This document shows, in pieces, positions 32,910 through 41,661 of a stretch of DNA of 64,000 bases; positions within the stretch are counted from its first letter, which is position 1, and each line of letters opens with the position of its first letter. The position numbers and the translations under genes are program-made. Below the pieces are notes generated by a model, which was given only the letters and a program-made list of their open reading frames with translations, did no database searches and was not told the DNA's origin. The stretch comes from Robertmurraya sp047302285 (GTDB taxonomy: Bacteria; Bacillota; Bacilli; Bacillales; Cytobacillaceae): the NCBI RefSeq assembly GCF_047302285.1, contig NZ_CP154845.1, positions 4,092,001 through 4,156,000 of the forward strand, in the 5' to 3' direction.

Positions 32910-33554
32910 TTAAAAGCCCAATAGTTTCCGAAAGTAGCTTGAGTATGACTGACTTACATGGAGTCTTGTACCATTTTTCATTTCCAGTACAAAAGTGGAA
33001 TGAGTATCAGGATAAATCTCTTGAATATGATGTACATTGACGATAAAGGAGCGATGACAGCGAACAAATGAATCACGCGGTAAAAAATATTCAAACTCTT
33101 GCAAGGAATGTCTATGAACGCCCGAATATTCTTCTCCGTGTACATAAGTCTTACGGTCCTTAACCTCTAAATACATCACTTCTGAAAAAGGGAGAGGCTT
33201 CCATCCATCTAATGTTTTGATCGTGACAACAGATTTTCCGTTCGTATGGGCTGGATAAATTGCTGTCACACAGCCTTCCAAAACCCCATCATGATAAAAA
33301 GGGACAGCCATGCCGTGATAAGGAACACCAAATACATCTCGATCAATAAACTCTGAGACCTTTTGCCCTGATATGATTGCTTTATACGCAATCGTTTCTT
33401 TTTTAACTGGATCACCTGCTTTTATTTTCAGATTGATTCGTTTGCTTGGACGATAATAGATATATTCCTTTGGATTTGAAACAGCAATCGAAATCTCATC
33501 GGAAAACAATTCTCCAATTACATCTAAAAGGGAGCGCAATGACAAACTTTCCAT
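32910..33554 (-). CDS. LytTR-family transcriptional regulator with N-terminal sensor-like domain
   Basis: A 214-residue protein. The C-terminal ~100 residues are a LytTR DNA-binding domain (FSEVMYLEVKDRKTYVHGE, RDSFVRCHRSFIVNVHHIQEI). The N-terminal ~100 residues are not a response-regulator receiver; they look like a small-ligand or PAS-like domain (YHGMAVPFYHDGVLEGCVTAIYP region). It starts with ATG behind AGGTGGGATAAAA. It lies just upstream of the CoA-transferase gene on the same strand, so control of that gene in response to an acid or CoA metabolite is a fair inference. Confidence 0.85.
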   Translation of the reverse strand: MESLSLRSLLDVIGELFSDEISIAVSNPKEYIYYRPSKRINLKIKAGDPVKKETIAYKAIISGQKVSEFIDRDVFGVPYHGMAVPFYHDGVLEGCVTAIYPAHTNGKSVVTIKTLDGWKPLPFSEVMYLEVKDRKTYVHGEEYSGVHRHSLQEFEYFLPRDSFVRCHRSFIVNVHHIQEIYPDTHSTFVLEMKNGTRLHVSQSYSSYFRKLLGF

Positions 33555-33646
33555 TTTTTTTATCCCACCTACCTATTATGAACCTAATAGCTATTTTATC
33601 ATTGTAGGTAAAAAAAGACTTCAGAAAATTCATTAAGCTCCCGTGA

Positions 33647-34606
33647 TTATGTAGACGGGTTCCAGGTCCGAATACCATCATCCTCATCAAATTCAATAAT
33701 GACATCTGTCACGCCTTTCATATCATGAATTTTCGCTTCAATTCGGTCCTTAATTTGCCCGGCTTCACCAACTGTAAGATTTGGATCGATTTCTAATTTC
33801 ATTTCAATATGAAAGTCCTCTCCTTCCTTCACTGCATATAAAGTTTGTATATCTTTAATCTCCGGCTGCATTAATATATATTTGGCAATGACTTCTTCTA
33901 AGTCATCATCTGCTTCACCAAGAACTCCTTTTGCATTATCTAAAAACACCTTTCCTACGACAAAAAACATCATAAGCCCGATAAGAATAGAAGCAATTCC
34001 TTCAGCGGCATGAAAGCCAGCAAAATAGGCTAGCAGAATTCCGATAATGGCAATGACTCCACCAAGTGTAGCGACGAAATCTTCCATGAAGACAAGCTTT
34101 GTTGAAGGCTTTGCCCTTTTTAAATTACCAAAGCTTTTAGATAGTATGGCCGTTCCTTTTGCCTCCACATTTGTCTCATGGAGTACCTCCTTCATCGCCT
34201 TGAAAAGGACATATAATTCCAATAAAACAGCGACCCCTAGTACCAAAATATTGATGAGAATCCCCTTTGATTCTGTCGGGTGAAGAATATGATGATACCC
34301 TTCCTTTATCGTTTCATAGCTCATAATTCCAACAATGATTACAGCTCCAAGTAAAACCAAATTCACCAAACGACCAAACCCATTGGGATAACGGTCAGTC
34401 GGCAATTTTTTACTTAAAGCGCTGCCAATAAATACGAAAAATTGATTTGCCGCATCCCCTAATGAATGCATCGTTTCTGCAAACATGGCCACATTTCCTG
34501 TATAAAAGTAAGCAACCCCTTTAACGGCAGCAATAATCGTATTGACAACAGCCGCAATTAATGATGATTTATTCCCTTGCCTCAAGATGCTATTTCTCTG
34601 TCTCAT
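33647..34606 (-). CDS. cation diffusion facilitator (CDF) transporter, SLC30A9-like branch
   Basis: A 319-residue protein with about five to six membrane spans and a C-terminal cytoplasmic ferredoxin-like domain (residues ~235-310). The first metal site shows HSLGDAANQ (His and Asp present). In the second site, where typical zinc exporters have HxxxD, this protein has FMEDFVATLGG, with Glu-Asp instead. That pattern fits the CDF branch related to SLC30A9 rather than ZitB/CzcD. Proton-coupled export of a divalent metal is the family role; the metal is uncertain. Starts with ATG behind GGAGGAAAAAG. Confidence 0.85.
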   Translation of the reverse strand: MRQRNSILRQGNKSSLIAAVVNTIIAAVKGVAYFYTGNVAMFAETMHSLGDAANQFFVFIGSALSKKLPTDRYPNGFGRLVNLVLLGAVIIVGIMSYETIKEGYHHILHPTESKGILINILVLGVAVLLELYVLFKAMKEVLHETNVEAKGTAILSKSFGNLKRAKPSTKLVFMEDFVATLGGVIAIIGILLAYFAGFHAAEGIASILIGLMMFFVVGKVFLDNAKGVLGEADDDLEEVIAKYILMQPEIKDIQTLYAVKEGEDFHIEMKLEIDPNLTVGEAGQIKDRIEAKIHDMKGVTDVIIEFDEDDGIRTWNPST

Positions 34607-34733
34607 CTTTTTCCTCCATCTTTGATTTGTTCAGTATTTATAGAATTCACAAAATGAATGCTTCTTATTTATTTACCGGAAACTCTCCACTGCCTTCACA
34701 TACACTGTACTATCTATATAGGAGGTGGCTAAC

Positions 34734-34948
34734 ATGCTCCATACTGTTGTAAAGCCCCCAATCCAAGCGGACCATTTGGAACAATGTGGATGAGTCTGTC
34801 GAAAGAACATTACGGAATTCATGGGACGAACGATCCGAACTCCATCGGTAATGCTGTATCAAGAGGATGCATCCGAATGCATAATCATGATGTCGAAGAA
34901 CTAGCGAGCATTGTCCCCGTCGGAACCCCTGTTTTAATCCATCCTTAA
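34734..34948 (+). pseudogene. L,D-transpeptidase (YkuD family) remnant with internal deletion
   Basis: An intact ribosome binding site (GGAGGTGGCTAAC-ATG) and the first six codons (MLHTVV) survive. After a frameshift the sequence continues as NPSGPFGTMWMSLSKEHYGI, then HGTND and the catalytic motif SRGCIRMHNHDVEELA, ending VLIHP-stop. This matches the last ~65 residues of YkuD-type L,D-transpeptidases. The LysM and most of the catalytic domain, about 90-100 codons, are missing. The active-site Cys remains but the fold cannot be complete. Confidence 0.82.
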
Positions 34949-35016
34949 TTGAACGCATAACCTTTTCACCTCTGTGAAAAATAAGAAAATACTGGCTTTC
35001 AAAAGGAGAAAAACAG

Positions 35017-36222
35017 ATGATTTCATATGAGGATATTGTGAAGGCACATGAAAAAATGAAAGGCATTGTACACGTAACACCACTAGATTATTCTCGTACT
35101 TTTAGCAATTACGCCCATAATGACATTTACTTAAAGTTAGAGAACCTACAGAAAACAGGCTCCTTTAAAGTACGCGGATCCTATAATAAAATGAGCTCGT
35201 TAACGAAAGAAGAAGTACAAAAAGGGGTAGTCGCCGCTTCAGCTGGAAACCATGCGCAAGGAGTGGCTTACGCGAGTACAATGCTCGATATCCCCTGCAC
35301 GATTGTGATGCCAATAGCTGCTCCATTAAGTAAAATTCAAGCAACAAAAGAATATGGAGCCAACATTGAATTACAGGGAAATTCTTTTGATGATGCGCTT
35401 CACTATGCTCTGAAGCTAAGAGAAAAAACAGGAGCAAGCTTTGTTCATGCCTTTGATGACGAAGCCATTATAACTGGTCAAGGTACAGTTGGCCTCGAAA
35501 TTATCGAGCAGCTTCCTGATGTTGATGTCATTGTTTGTCCTATCGGCGGTGGTGGACTCATTGCTGGATTAGCTGCCGCTGTAAAAGAAAAACATCCTCA
35601 TATAAAAATTTACGGCGTTGAGGCGAGTGCCTGTCCAAGTATGGCGCTGTCCCTCGTTGAAGGAAAACCAATCATCGTCGAAGCTGATCCAACAATGGCC
35701 GACGGAATAGCCGTCAAAAAACCTGGCCAAGCCCCGTTTGAACTTGTCCAAAAATATGTCGAAAAAATTTTTACGGTGAATGAGTTAGAAATTGCGCGAA
35801 CGATGCTTATGCTGTTAGAAAGAAATAAACTGCTCGTTGAAGGCTCCGGAGCTGTCGCACTTGCCGCCATGCTCTATCAAAAAATTCCAATTAAAAATAA
35901 AAAAGTCGTTTGTCTTGTAAGTGGCGGCAATGTGGATGTCAGCTTTATTTCAAGAATTATCGAAAGAGGAATGGTCGAAGCAGGAAGATTTATGCGTTTC
36001 AGTACCATTCTGAAAGATCAGCCAGGTAACCTTGAAAAAATATTAGGAGTCGTTACAGAAAGGAGGGGCAATGTTCTTGATATTTCATTAAGTCATATGG
36101 GCGATAAAATCTACCCAAGCTATGCCCAACTCTCTCTTTCAGTCGAAACGAAAGATCAAAAACATATCGAGGAGATTGTTCAAGCATTAAAGGATAAGGG
36201 ATATGAGCCAGAGTTAGGATGA
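35017..36222 (+). CDS. ilvA: threonine ammonia-lyase (threonine dehydratase) with C-terminal ACT domain
   Basis: A 401-residue PLP enzyme of fold type II. The Schiff-base lysine is in GSFKVRGSYNKM, the phosphate-binding loop is CPIGGGGLIAGLAA, and the serine/glycine motif near the pyridine nitrogen is VSGGNVD. Residues about 325-401 form one ACT regulatory domain (FSTILKDQPGNLEKILGV). The length matches the medium form (~400), shorter than two-ACT biosynthetic enzymes. It converts threonine to 2-oxobutanoate and ammonia. It starts with ATG behind AAAAGGAG. No branched-chain biosynthesis genes are adjacent, so a catabolic role is also possible. Confidence 0.9.
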   Translation: MISYEDIVKAHEKMKGIVHVTPLDYSRTFSNYAHNDIYLKLENLQKTGSFKVRGSYNKMSSLTKEEVQKGVVAASAGNHAQGVAYASTMLDIPCTIVMPIAAPLSKIQATKEYGANIELQGNSFDDALHYALKLREKTGASFVHAFDDEAIITGQGTVGLEIIEQLPDVDVIVCPIGGGGLIAGLAAAVKEKHPHIKIYGVEASACPSMALSLVEGKPIIVEADPTMADGIAVKKPGQAPFELVQKYVEKIFTVNELEIARTMLMLLERNKLLVEGSGAVALAAMLYQKIPIKNKKVVCLVSGGNVDVSFISRIIERGMVEAGRFMRFSTILKDQPGNLEKILGVVTERRGNVLDISLSHMGDKIYPSYAQLSLSVETKDQKHIEEIVQALKDKGYEPELG

Positions 36223-36232
36223 CTTTTCAGAA

Positions 36233-36263
36233 TGAAAGCTCATCTATTATCGATGAGCTTTCA
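36233..36263. terminator. shared hairpin between convergent ilvA and oxalate decarboxylase genes
   Basis: TGAAAGCTCATC pairs perfectly with GATGAGCTTTCA (12 bp, 7-nt loop). No long T-run is present on either side, so termination strength is uncertain. Confidence 0.6.
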
Positions 36264-37448
36264 CTACACACTTTCATCATGTTTAACTACTGGAGATTTC
36301 TCCTTCTGAAGTGCATTCATTAAATCGGAGCCAACATTTAAGTGCTCCTCTACGAGTTTTTTCGGAGTTAGAGCCATCCATTGATTTAATGAAACATCTG
36401 CAAATCGATTACTTTTGAATATTTCCAAAAACCAAAGACTTTCGGAACCTATATTTTGAATATAATGCCCCATTGCAAAAGGAACGTAACCAACATCACC
36501 AGCTCGATAATTAAAGGTTCTGGCTTCTCCACTTGCAGCAAACACGGTCATTCGTCCACTCCCAGTAAGATAATACTGCCATTCATCATTATTTGGATGC
36601 CAATGAAGTTCCCGCATACCACCAGGTTTTATTTCCACTAAAGCTGCTGCAATATTCGTAGAGGCAGGAAAATTGGAAGAGTCAACGATACGAACTGAAC
36701 CACCAGATGTTATGATTGGGTCTTGCTGTAACAAATGATAAGTAAGACTCTGAGGAACTGTTCCATAAGGACTCAATACTTTTTCTGATTCTATTGGACC
36801 TGGCACCTCCCCTTGAAACATATATCTTTGTTTAGTGGGAATATGTTCAAATGCATGTTTTGGGACACCAAAGTTTGCTGCAAGTACTTCTTTTGGTGTG
36901 TGCGCAAACCAATCTGTAATCGTAAAAGTACTTAGTTCAGAGAAGTTTCCATCATCAAAGACCAGCAGGAATTCACATCCTTCATCTAATCCTTGAATCG
37001 AGTGTGGAATACCAGCAGGAAAATACCACAAATCTCCTTCACTTACATCTGCAATAAAGTTTCGACCGTTCTGATCAACAGCTGTAATTCTGGCTCTCCC
37101 TAAAATCATATAAGCCCACTCCGCTTGCTTATGCCAATGTAATTCTCGAACACCACCAGGAGTTAACCGCATATTCACTCCCGCTAAAGTTGTAGAAATC
37201 GGTAATTCTCTAGCTGTTACCTCCCGTGACCAGCCACCAAGATATAATTGCATATGAGTGTCAGAAAAAGAGAATTTTAAATTCGGAATCGTACCTGCAT
37301 CTGTTTTTGGAGGTACAAACATATCAGGATTTTCAAGATCTCTTAATACGTCTCTTGGTCCAAGGTCCGTTGCTCCTGCCCCATCCTCTCTCATCGGCTG
37401 CGGAATATTTTCAAAGGAGTTTCTATCTGCTTTTTTTATCTTGATCAC
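36264..37448 (-). CDS. bicupin oxalate decarboxylase (OxdC/OxdD family)
   Basis: A 394-residue protein of two cupin domains, the family length. Each domain carries manganese ligands: RELHWHKQAEW with His in PAGIPHSI, and RELHWHPNNDEW with His in FAMGHYI. The flexible lid that in B. subtilis OxdC reads SENST here reads SELST; the catalytic Glu is kept. It decarboxylates oxalate to formate and CO2. The only in-frame start before the conserved region is a GTG (37446-37448) with a poor ribosome binding site, so the N-terminus is uncertain. Confidence 0.9.
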   Translation of the reverse strand: MIKIKKADRNSFENIPQPMREDGAGATDLGPRDVLRDLENPDMFVPPKTDAGTIPNLKFSFSDTHMQLYLGGWSREVTARELPISTTLAGVNMRLTPGGVRELHWHKQAEWAYMILGRARITAVDQNGRNFIADVSEGDLWYFPAGIPHSIQGLDEGCEFLLVFDDGNFSELSTFTITDWFAHTPKEVLAANFGVPKHAFEHIPTKQRYMFQGEVPGPIESEKVLSPYGTVPQSLTYHLLQQDPIITSGGSVRIVDSSNFPASTNIAAALVEIKPGGMRELHWHPNNDEWQYYLTGSGRMTVFAASGEARTFNYRAGDVGYVPFAMGHYIQNIGSESLWFLEIFKSNRFADVSLNQWMALTPKKLVEEHLNVGSDLMNALQKEKSPVVKHDESV

Positions 37449-37540
37449 CCCAATCCAGGAAAAAATTGTTATTTCTTTCTCATCACAGTAATTTATGTTA
37501 AGAAGCCCTATTTGATGCTAAAGGTGTTACGACAAAGTTA

Positions 37541-37569
37541 AAGCACATGGCGCTCCATGTGCTTTTTCG
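37541..37569. terminator. hairpin terminator downstream of the polysaccharide deacetylase gene
   Basis: AGCACATGG pairs with CCATGTGCT around a 4-nt loop. A T-run follows on the plus strand and AACTTT on the minus strand. On the minus strand it would end the deacetylase transcript. Confidence 0.6.
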
Positions 37570-37604
37570 TATAATTAATGTGTTTGCAGCAACACTTCGG
37601 TTCT

Positions 37605-37667
37605 ATTACGGGTGTTTAGCGGTTTATTGCGTGAAATTCGTTACTTATTGCAGATTTCACCAAAAAA
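37605..37667. repeat. 21-bp-phased direct repeat, three units
   Basis: Units start at 37605 (ATTACGGGTGTTTAGCGG), 37626 (ATTGCGTGAAATTCGTTA) and 37647 (ATTGCAGATTTCACC), exactly 21 bp apart. The same unit and spacing occur at 46057-46140. Confidence 0.7.
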
Positions 37668-37680
37668 CACCCTCATGCCA

Positions 37681-38490
37681 TCATTTTTGATACGGAATAT
37701 TCAACAACTCCGGCACTGTCGCGAACTCCAAGCCTTGTTCTTTTATCGCTGGAATGATTTGACGTAGTGATCTGACTGTGTTCGTCCGGTCCTCGTTCCA
37801 TGCTGCACCATCATGCATGAGAATAATGGCACCTGGATGGATATTGCTTAGGACATTATACGTAATTTGATCAGGTGGAGATTCTTGCCAATCTAATGAA
37901 TCGACCGACCAAACTACAACTTTATAATTCATATCTCTAAGTTTTTCAACGAGTTCATTGTTTAAAAATCCATATGGAGCACGAAATAGTTTTGTCCGAT
38001 ATGCAATAAGATTAGCGAGACTGCTTTCTGTACGTGTTACTTCCCTTTGTAAAACGTTGACATCTTCCTCTTCTACGAGGTTTGGATGCCAATATGTATG
38101 GTTTCCAATTATATGACCGTCTTCTACAATTTGTTTCACCAGCTCAGGGTATGCTTCAGCCCTCGCACCCATGAGAAAAAAAGTAGCTTTAATCTCATTT
38201 TCTCTTAAAATGTCCAAAATCTGTGGTGTAAAACGTGGATCAGGTCCATCATCAAAGGTTAAGGTCACCATTTTTGACGTTTGCGCTCCACTTAAAATAA
38301 CCGTTTCTGGATATCTCTCTTGCAATAAATAATTGGAAACAGGATATCGTAAGCGCTCTTTATTTTCTGACCCTCCTTCTAGTTGAGGTAATCCTTGCGG
38401 CTGTTGTCCGTGAATCAAATCCACTCTAGTGAATAAAGAAAACGCAAATATTAAAATGAACGCCATCCATTTTAACGATATTCTTCCCAT
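37681..38490 (-). CDS. polysaccharide deacetylase (NodB/CE4 family), exported
   Basis: A 269-residue protein with an N-terminal signal or anchor (residues 1-28) and a CE4 domain from about 65 on. Motifs: MT1 TFDDGPD, MT2 HTYWHPN with the metal-binding His pair, MT3 RAPYG, MT4 WSVDSLDW, and MT5 ILMHDG. All catalytic residues are present. Targets in Bacillus are peptidoglycan or chitin-like glycans; the exact one cannot be told. It starts with ATG behind GAAAGGAGTGGG. Confidence 0.9.
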   Translation of the reverse strand: MGRISLKWMAFILIFAFSLFTRVDLIHGQQPQGLPQLEGGSENKERLRYPVSNYLLQERYPETVILSGAQTSKMVTLTFDDGPDPRFTPQILDILRENEIKATFFLMGARAEAYPELVKQIVEDGHIIGNHTYWHPNLVEEEDVNVLQREVTRTESSLANLIAYRTKLFRAPYGFLNNELVEKLRDMNYKVVVWSVDSLDWQESPPDQITYNVLSNIHPGAIILMHDGAAWNEDRTNTVRSLRQIIPAIKEQGLEFATVPELLNIPYQK

Positions 38491-38594
38491 CGCATCCCAC
38501 TCCTTTCTCGTTCTACAATTTACATAAAAAGTAATTTACAATTAGTATCTTTATTGGAATATTTCTTTATTCTTTGTTTTTAATGGAAAGCCCG

Positions 38595-38627
38595 AAAAAA
38601 AGAACGCTAGGAAATTCCTAACGTTCT
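38595..38627 (-). terminator. rho-independent terminator overlapping the pcp stop
   Basis: AGAACGTTAGGAA pairs with TTCCTAGCGTTCT (one G-T) and is followed by seven T residues on the minus strand. The pcp stop codon is inside the stem. Confidence 0.85.
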
Positions 38628-39226
38628 GATAAAACCTTTATGCAAGTGATAATTCCTCTTTTTAAATCATCGTGGGACCAGCTTGGAATTCTTCCATGCT
38701 GGAGCGCTAGTTCATGAGAAGCGGGCATATGGATAAAACCCGAAGGCATCTGTATTTGGTGGGTCTTTGCATAATGCAATCCTTGGTACATCACATGGTT
38801 ACATAGGTAAGTGCCTGCTGTGTTCGAGATTTCAGCTGGTAGCCCTACTGCTTTTAACCGATTGACCATGTCCCTAATTGGGAGTGTGGACATATAAGCA
38901 TCCTGCCCTTCAGCTTGAATCACTTCATCTTCCAGCACATTTCCACTATTATCTGATTCACCATCATTTACATTAATGGCAATCCGTTCTGGCGTGAGCT
39001 TATAGCGACCACCTGCTAACCCTAATGAGATAAGGGCATCTGGTTTCACTCTATTAATATGTTCGAGAAGTATCTCTCCCGCCTTCCGGAAATCGACAGG
39101 GAGTACTTCGCTATGGATTTTGTATTCTCCAACGACTTGCCCATGTAATTCCTCCACAATGCGCATCGTTGGATTGATTGAAAAATTTAAAAATGGTTCA
39201 AATCCTGTTAGTAAAAGTGTTTTCAT
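38618..39226 (-). CDS. pcp: pyroglutamyl-peptidase I
   Basis: A 202-residue cysteine peptidase of family C15. The start MKTLLLTGFEPFLNFSINPT is diagnostic. The catalytic Glu is in RIAINVNDGE context (around residue 80), the Cys in NTAGTYLCNHVMY, and the His in FIHMPASHE. It removes N-terminal pyroglutamate from peptides in the cytoplasm. It starts with ATG behind AAGGGGACC and follows the prenyltransferase-fusion gene by 18 bp, so the two are cotranscribed. Length equals the family norm (~200-215). Confidence 0.93.
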   Translation of the reverse strand: MKTLLLTGFEPFLNFSINPTMRIVEELHGQVVGEYKIHSEVLPVDFRKAGEILLEHINRVKPDALISLGLAGGRYKLTPERIAINVNDGESDNSGNVLEDEVIQAEGQDAYMSTLPIRDMVNRLKAVGLPAEISNTAGTYLCNHVMYQGLHYAKTHQIQMPSGFIHMPASHELALQHGRIPSWSHDDLKRGIITCIKVLSER

Positions 39227-39244
39227 CTACTTTGGTCCCCTTCA

Positions 39245-41608
39245 TCAGTAATCTCGATTGACGATATAATTCATGAAATGCTTTAAAAAAGAAATATTGC
39301 GTGGCATGGTCTCCAATACTTCCATGGCTAGACAATAATGCTCCCACATCGCTTTCCTCGCTTCTGATACACCTAGTACAGAGACGAAGGTGGCATTGTC
39401 ATTCGCGGCATCCTTGCCTATTCCTTTCCCAAGTATACTCGAATCTCCTTCCACATCAAGAAGGTCATCTTTTATTTGGAAAGCAATTCCTGCATGTGCA
39501 GCAAATTTCTTCAAAGCAGTAATTTCTCCTTCATTAGCATGGGCTAATAGTGCCGGCATGACAAGAGAGGCTTCAAAGGCTAATCCTGTTTTATAGAGAC
39601 ATAAAGTATTCAGTTGTTCCACCGAAAGCAATTTCCCTTTCGATTCCAAATCCATCGCCTGTCCATTGCACATGCTTGCTGTCATTTCAGACGCATACCG
39701 AATCAATTTTAGCACTGTTTTCGAATCGTATGCTTCCAGTAAAGATTGTTCCTCTATCGCTTTTTGTGTTAAAAACAACCCTGTTAATTCTGCGATTGCC
39801 ACGTTGTATACTTCATGTAGAGTCGCTCTCCCCCTGCGCATAGGAGCATTGTCTTGGGCTGGTAAATCATCAAAAATTAACGATGCTGTATGCATGTACT
39901 CTAGTGATTTTAAGAGTGGCATGATCGCCGATTCCTCTAAGCCGTAACCTTTTACTCCGATAAACCAGGCCATGATCGGTCTTAGTCTTTTTCCATCCCC
40001 AGTCAAACTATAATTCGCTGCTTCATGTATCGGTTCCTCTGTTAATGACTGATCCGGAATCGATAAAGTTTGATTCAGACGTTCCCTGATTTCCTCAATC
40101 GTTGTTTGAAATTCATCCTGTTCCTGTCGTTCTGTACTTAACGATTTGATCATTTCATCCCGTAGCAACTTATCGAAAAAATCGACATCATCTGCTCGTC
40201 GAACCATTTTTTGAATCATACGATTAAACTCTTGATGAGACGAAGAAAATAGATTCATGACTTCATCATACTTAGTCGACCCAGTTCTTTCTTTAAATCT
40301 CTTTAAACTATTAATAGCTCGATCAAGAATGACTTCGCGTGTTTTATCATCTGAATGGTATACATCATGAATTAGGTAGGAAATAACCGTCCAATACAAT
40401 TCAAACGGGTTAACCAAGTCAGGCCGTACATGATGATATTTCATATAATAGGTGTATGGCGTGACAGAACCTGCCTCCCAATCCTCAAACATATCGGAAA
40501 AATCATCTGCCAATTGATTATAAATCCCATAGTAAAAAGTCCGTTGGTCAAACCCTTCATCAAAAGCTGCACTAAGAACCGTTCGGACAATTAATCTCGA
40601 TGAAGAGGATTTTAAAATAACCGGGATAAACAGATCCTCGTTCGTGTAGTTTGCATAATGTATATCTTTGTTCCGATCGACTTCCTGAGATTGAAAAAAT
40701 ACATATGATTGCTCGAAAAAATAGTCGATCATCTCTTTCCTTTGAGAGTCCTTTATAGATTCAAATGCATCTCGTAGTTCAGAATGAATATATCGCATCA
40801 TTGGCTCCGTTTTCTTTGTCCATTTGCCAAGCTCAGGGACAGAACCAGTGACTAACGTCGTTCGGATCATATTAGAATATTGCCTTTTCTCACTTGGTGT
40901 GAGGACATTGGAATCGAGAAGGTCATCAATAAAAGGATAGGTTAGACCGTAGGCGTACCCCATTTTAAGTGCCTGAGCCAGTCTCTTTGTTCGTTCTTCG
41001 GCAGGGAGAGTATCTTCCATATCGTCTAGTTCATGCATCAATACACCAGCAATAATTTTTAATAATTTACGTTGGGCATGCTCCGCATCCATCCCCTCAG
41101 GCAGATGGTTAGAAACACCCCTCAGCTTATCGATTAGCCAAATAACCGTTAATTCAACCTTTTCCTTTTGTGCCCATCTATACAAGCCTTTCATACTAAA
41201 AAGTACTTCCTGGTCTTTTTCATCCCGTATGAGGCGGTCTCTTACGTGATCGACCGTTTGCTGAACCTGTTCCTTCGTATCTGGCGAATGGAGTGACTTT
41301 CCTAAGTCACGCATATAAAGGTAGGAAATACTCCGATCAAGATAAGCATCTAACTTTCCTGTTTCATCAAGCCATTTTATATAAGGTCGATACTCCCTAG
41401 AGACATTCCTATTTTTATCCTTCGCTAAAAAAGAAAAAAATGGATAATGACGTATATGATTTTGCTTCCATGCTCTGAAATCATTCATTAATGTAGAAAC
41501 ATAGGATTTTTGTTGAACTCGTTCAAGCAGTGACCGGAAATAGAGTGTCGCTCTATCCTCAGCCTTTCGATAGGATTGATCTGCCTTCATTCGTAACTCT
41601 TCTCTCAT
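39245..41608 (-). CDS. two-module isoprenoid protein: unrecognised Asp-rich helical module fused to a trans-polyprenyl synthase
   Basis: A 787-residue protein. Residues ~510-787 are a polyprenyl synthetase domain: GDGKRLRP, first Asp-rich motif DDLPAQD (580-586, the DDx4D type), MRRGRATLH, the GQAMDLES stretch, and second Asp-rich motif QIKDDLLD (711-718). Residues 1-~490 are all-helical and not part of a normal synthase (usual length ~300). That module has its own Asp-rich motifs: LDDMED (194-199), FIDDLLD (226-232) and QLADDFSDMFED (365-376). This suggests a second prenyltransferase- or terpene-synthase-like domain. Start ATG lies 11 bases after GAGG; an ATG six codons later is possible. 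Cotranscribed with pcp. Confidence 0.82.
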   Translation of the reverse strand: MREELRMKADQSYRKAEDRATLYFRSLLERVQQKSYVSTLMNDFRAWKQNHIRHYPFFSFLAKDKNRNVSREYRPYIKWLDETGKLDAYLDRSISYLYMRDLGKSLHSPDTKEQVQQTVDHVRDRLIRDEKDQEVLFSMKGLYRWAQKEKVELTVIWLIDKLRGVSNHLPEGMDAEHAQRKLLKIIAGVLMHELDDMEDTLPAEERTKRLAQALKMGYAYGLTYPFIDDLLDSNVLTPSEKRQYSNMIRTTLVTGSVPELGKWTKKTEPMMRYIHSELRDAFESIKDSQRKEMIDYFFEQSYVFFQSQEVDRNKDIHYANYTNEDLFIPVILKSSSSRLIVRTVLSAAFDEGFDQRTFYYGIYNQLADDFSDMFEDWEAGSVTPYTYYMKYHHVRPDLVNPFELYWTVISYLIHDVYHSDDKTREVILDRAINSLKRFKERTGSTKYDEVMNLFSSSHQEFNRMIQKMVRRADDVDFFDKLLRDEMIKSLSTERQEQDEFQTTIEEIRERLNQTLSIPDQSLTEEPIHEAANYSLTGDGKRLRPIMAWFIGVKGYGLEESAIMPLLKSLEYMHTASLIFDDLPAQDNAPMRRGRATLHEVYNVAIAELTGLFLTQKAIEEQSLLEAYDSKTVLKLIRYASEMTASMCNGQAMDLESKGKLLSVEQLNTLCLYKTGLAFEASLVMPALLAHANEGEITALKKFAAHAGIAFQIKDDLLDVEGDSSILGKGIGKDAANDNATFVSVLGVSEARKAMWEHYCLAMEVLETMPRNISFLKHFMNYIVNRDY

Positions 41609-41661
41609 AAACTAAGTAACCTCTACTTTTCTAATCGCTGTTTTTCGTTTAACATTTCTAT

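Noticed and set aside
36233..36263. Riboswitch upstream of oxalate decarboxylase
   Set aside because: The hairpin is downstream of both convergent genes and is simply a shared terminator-like stem.
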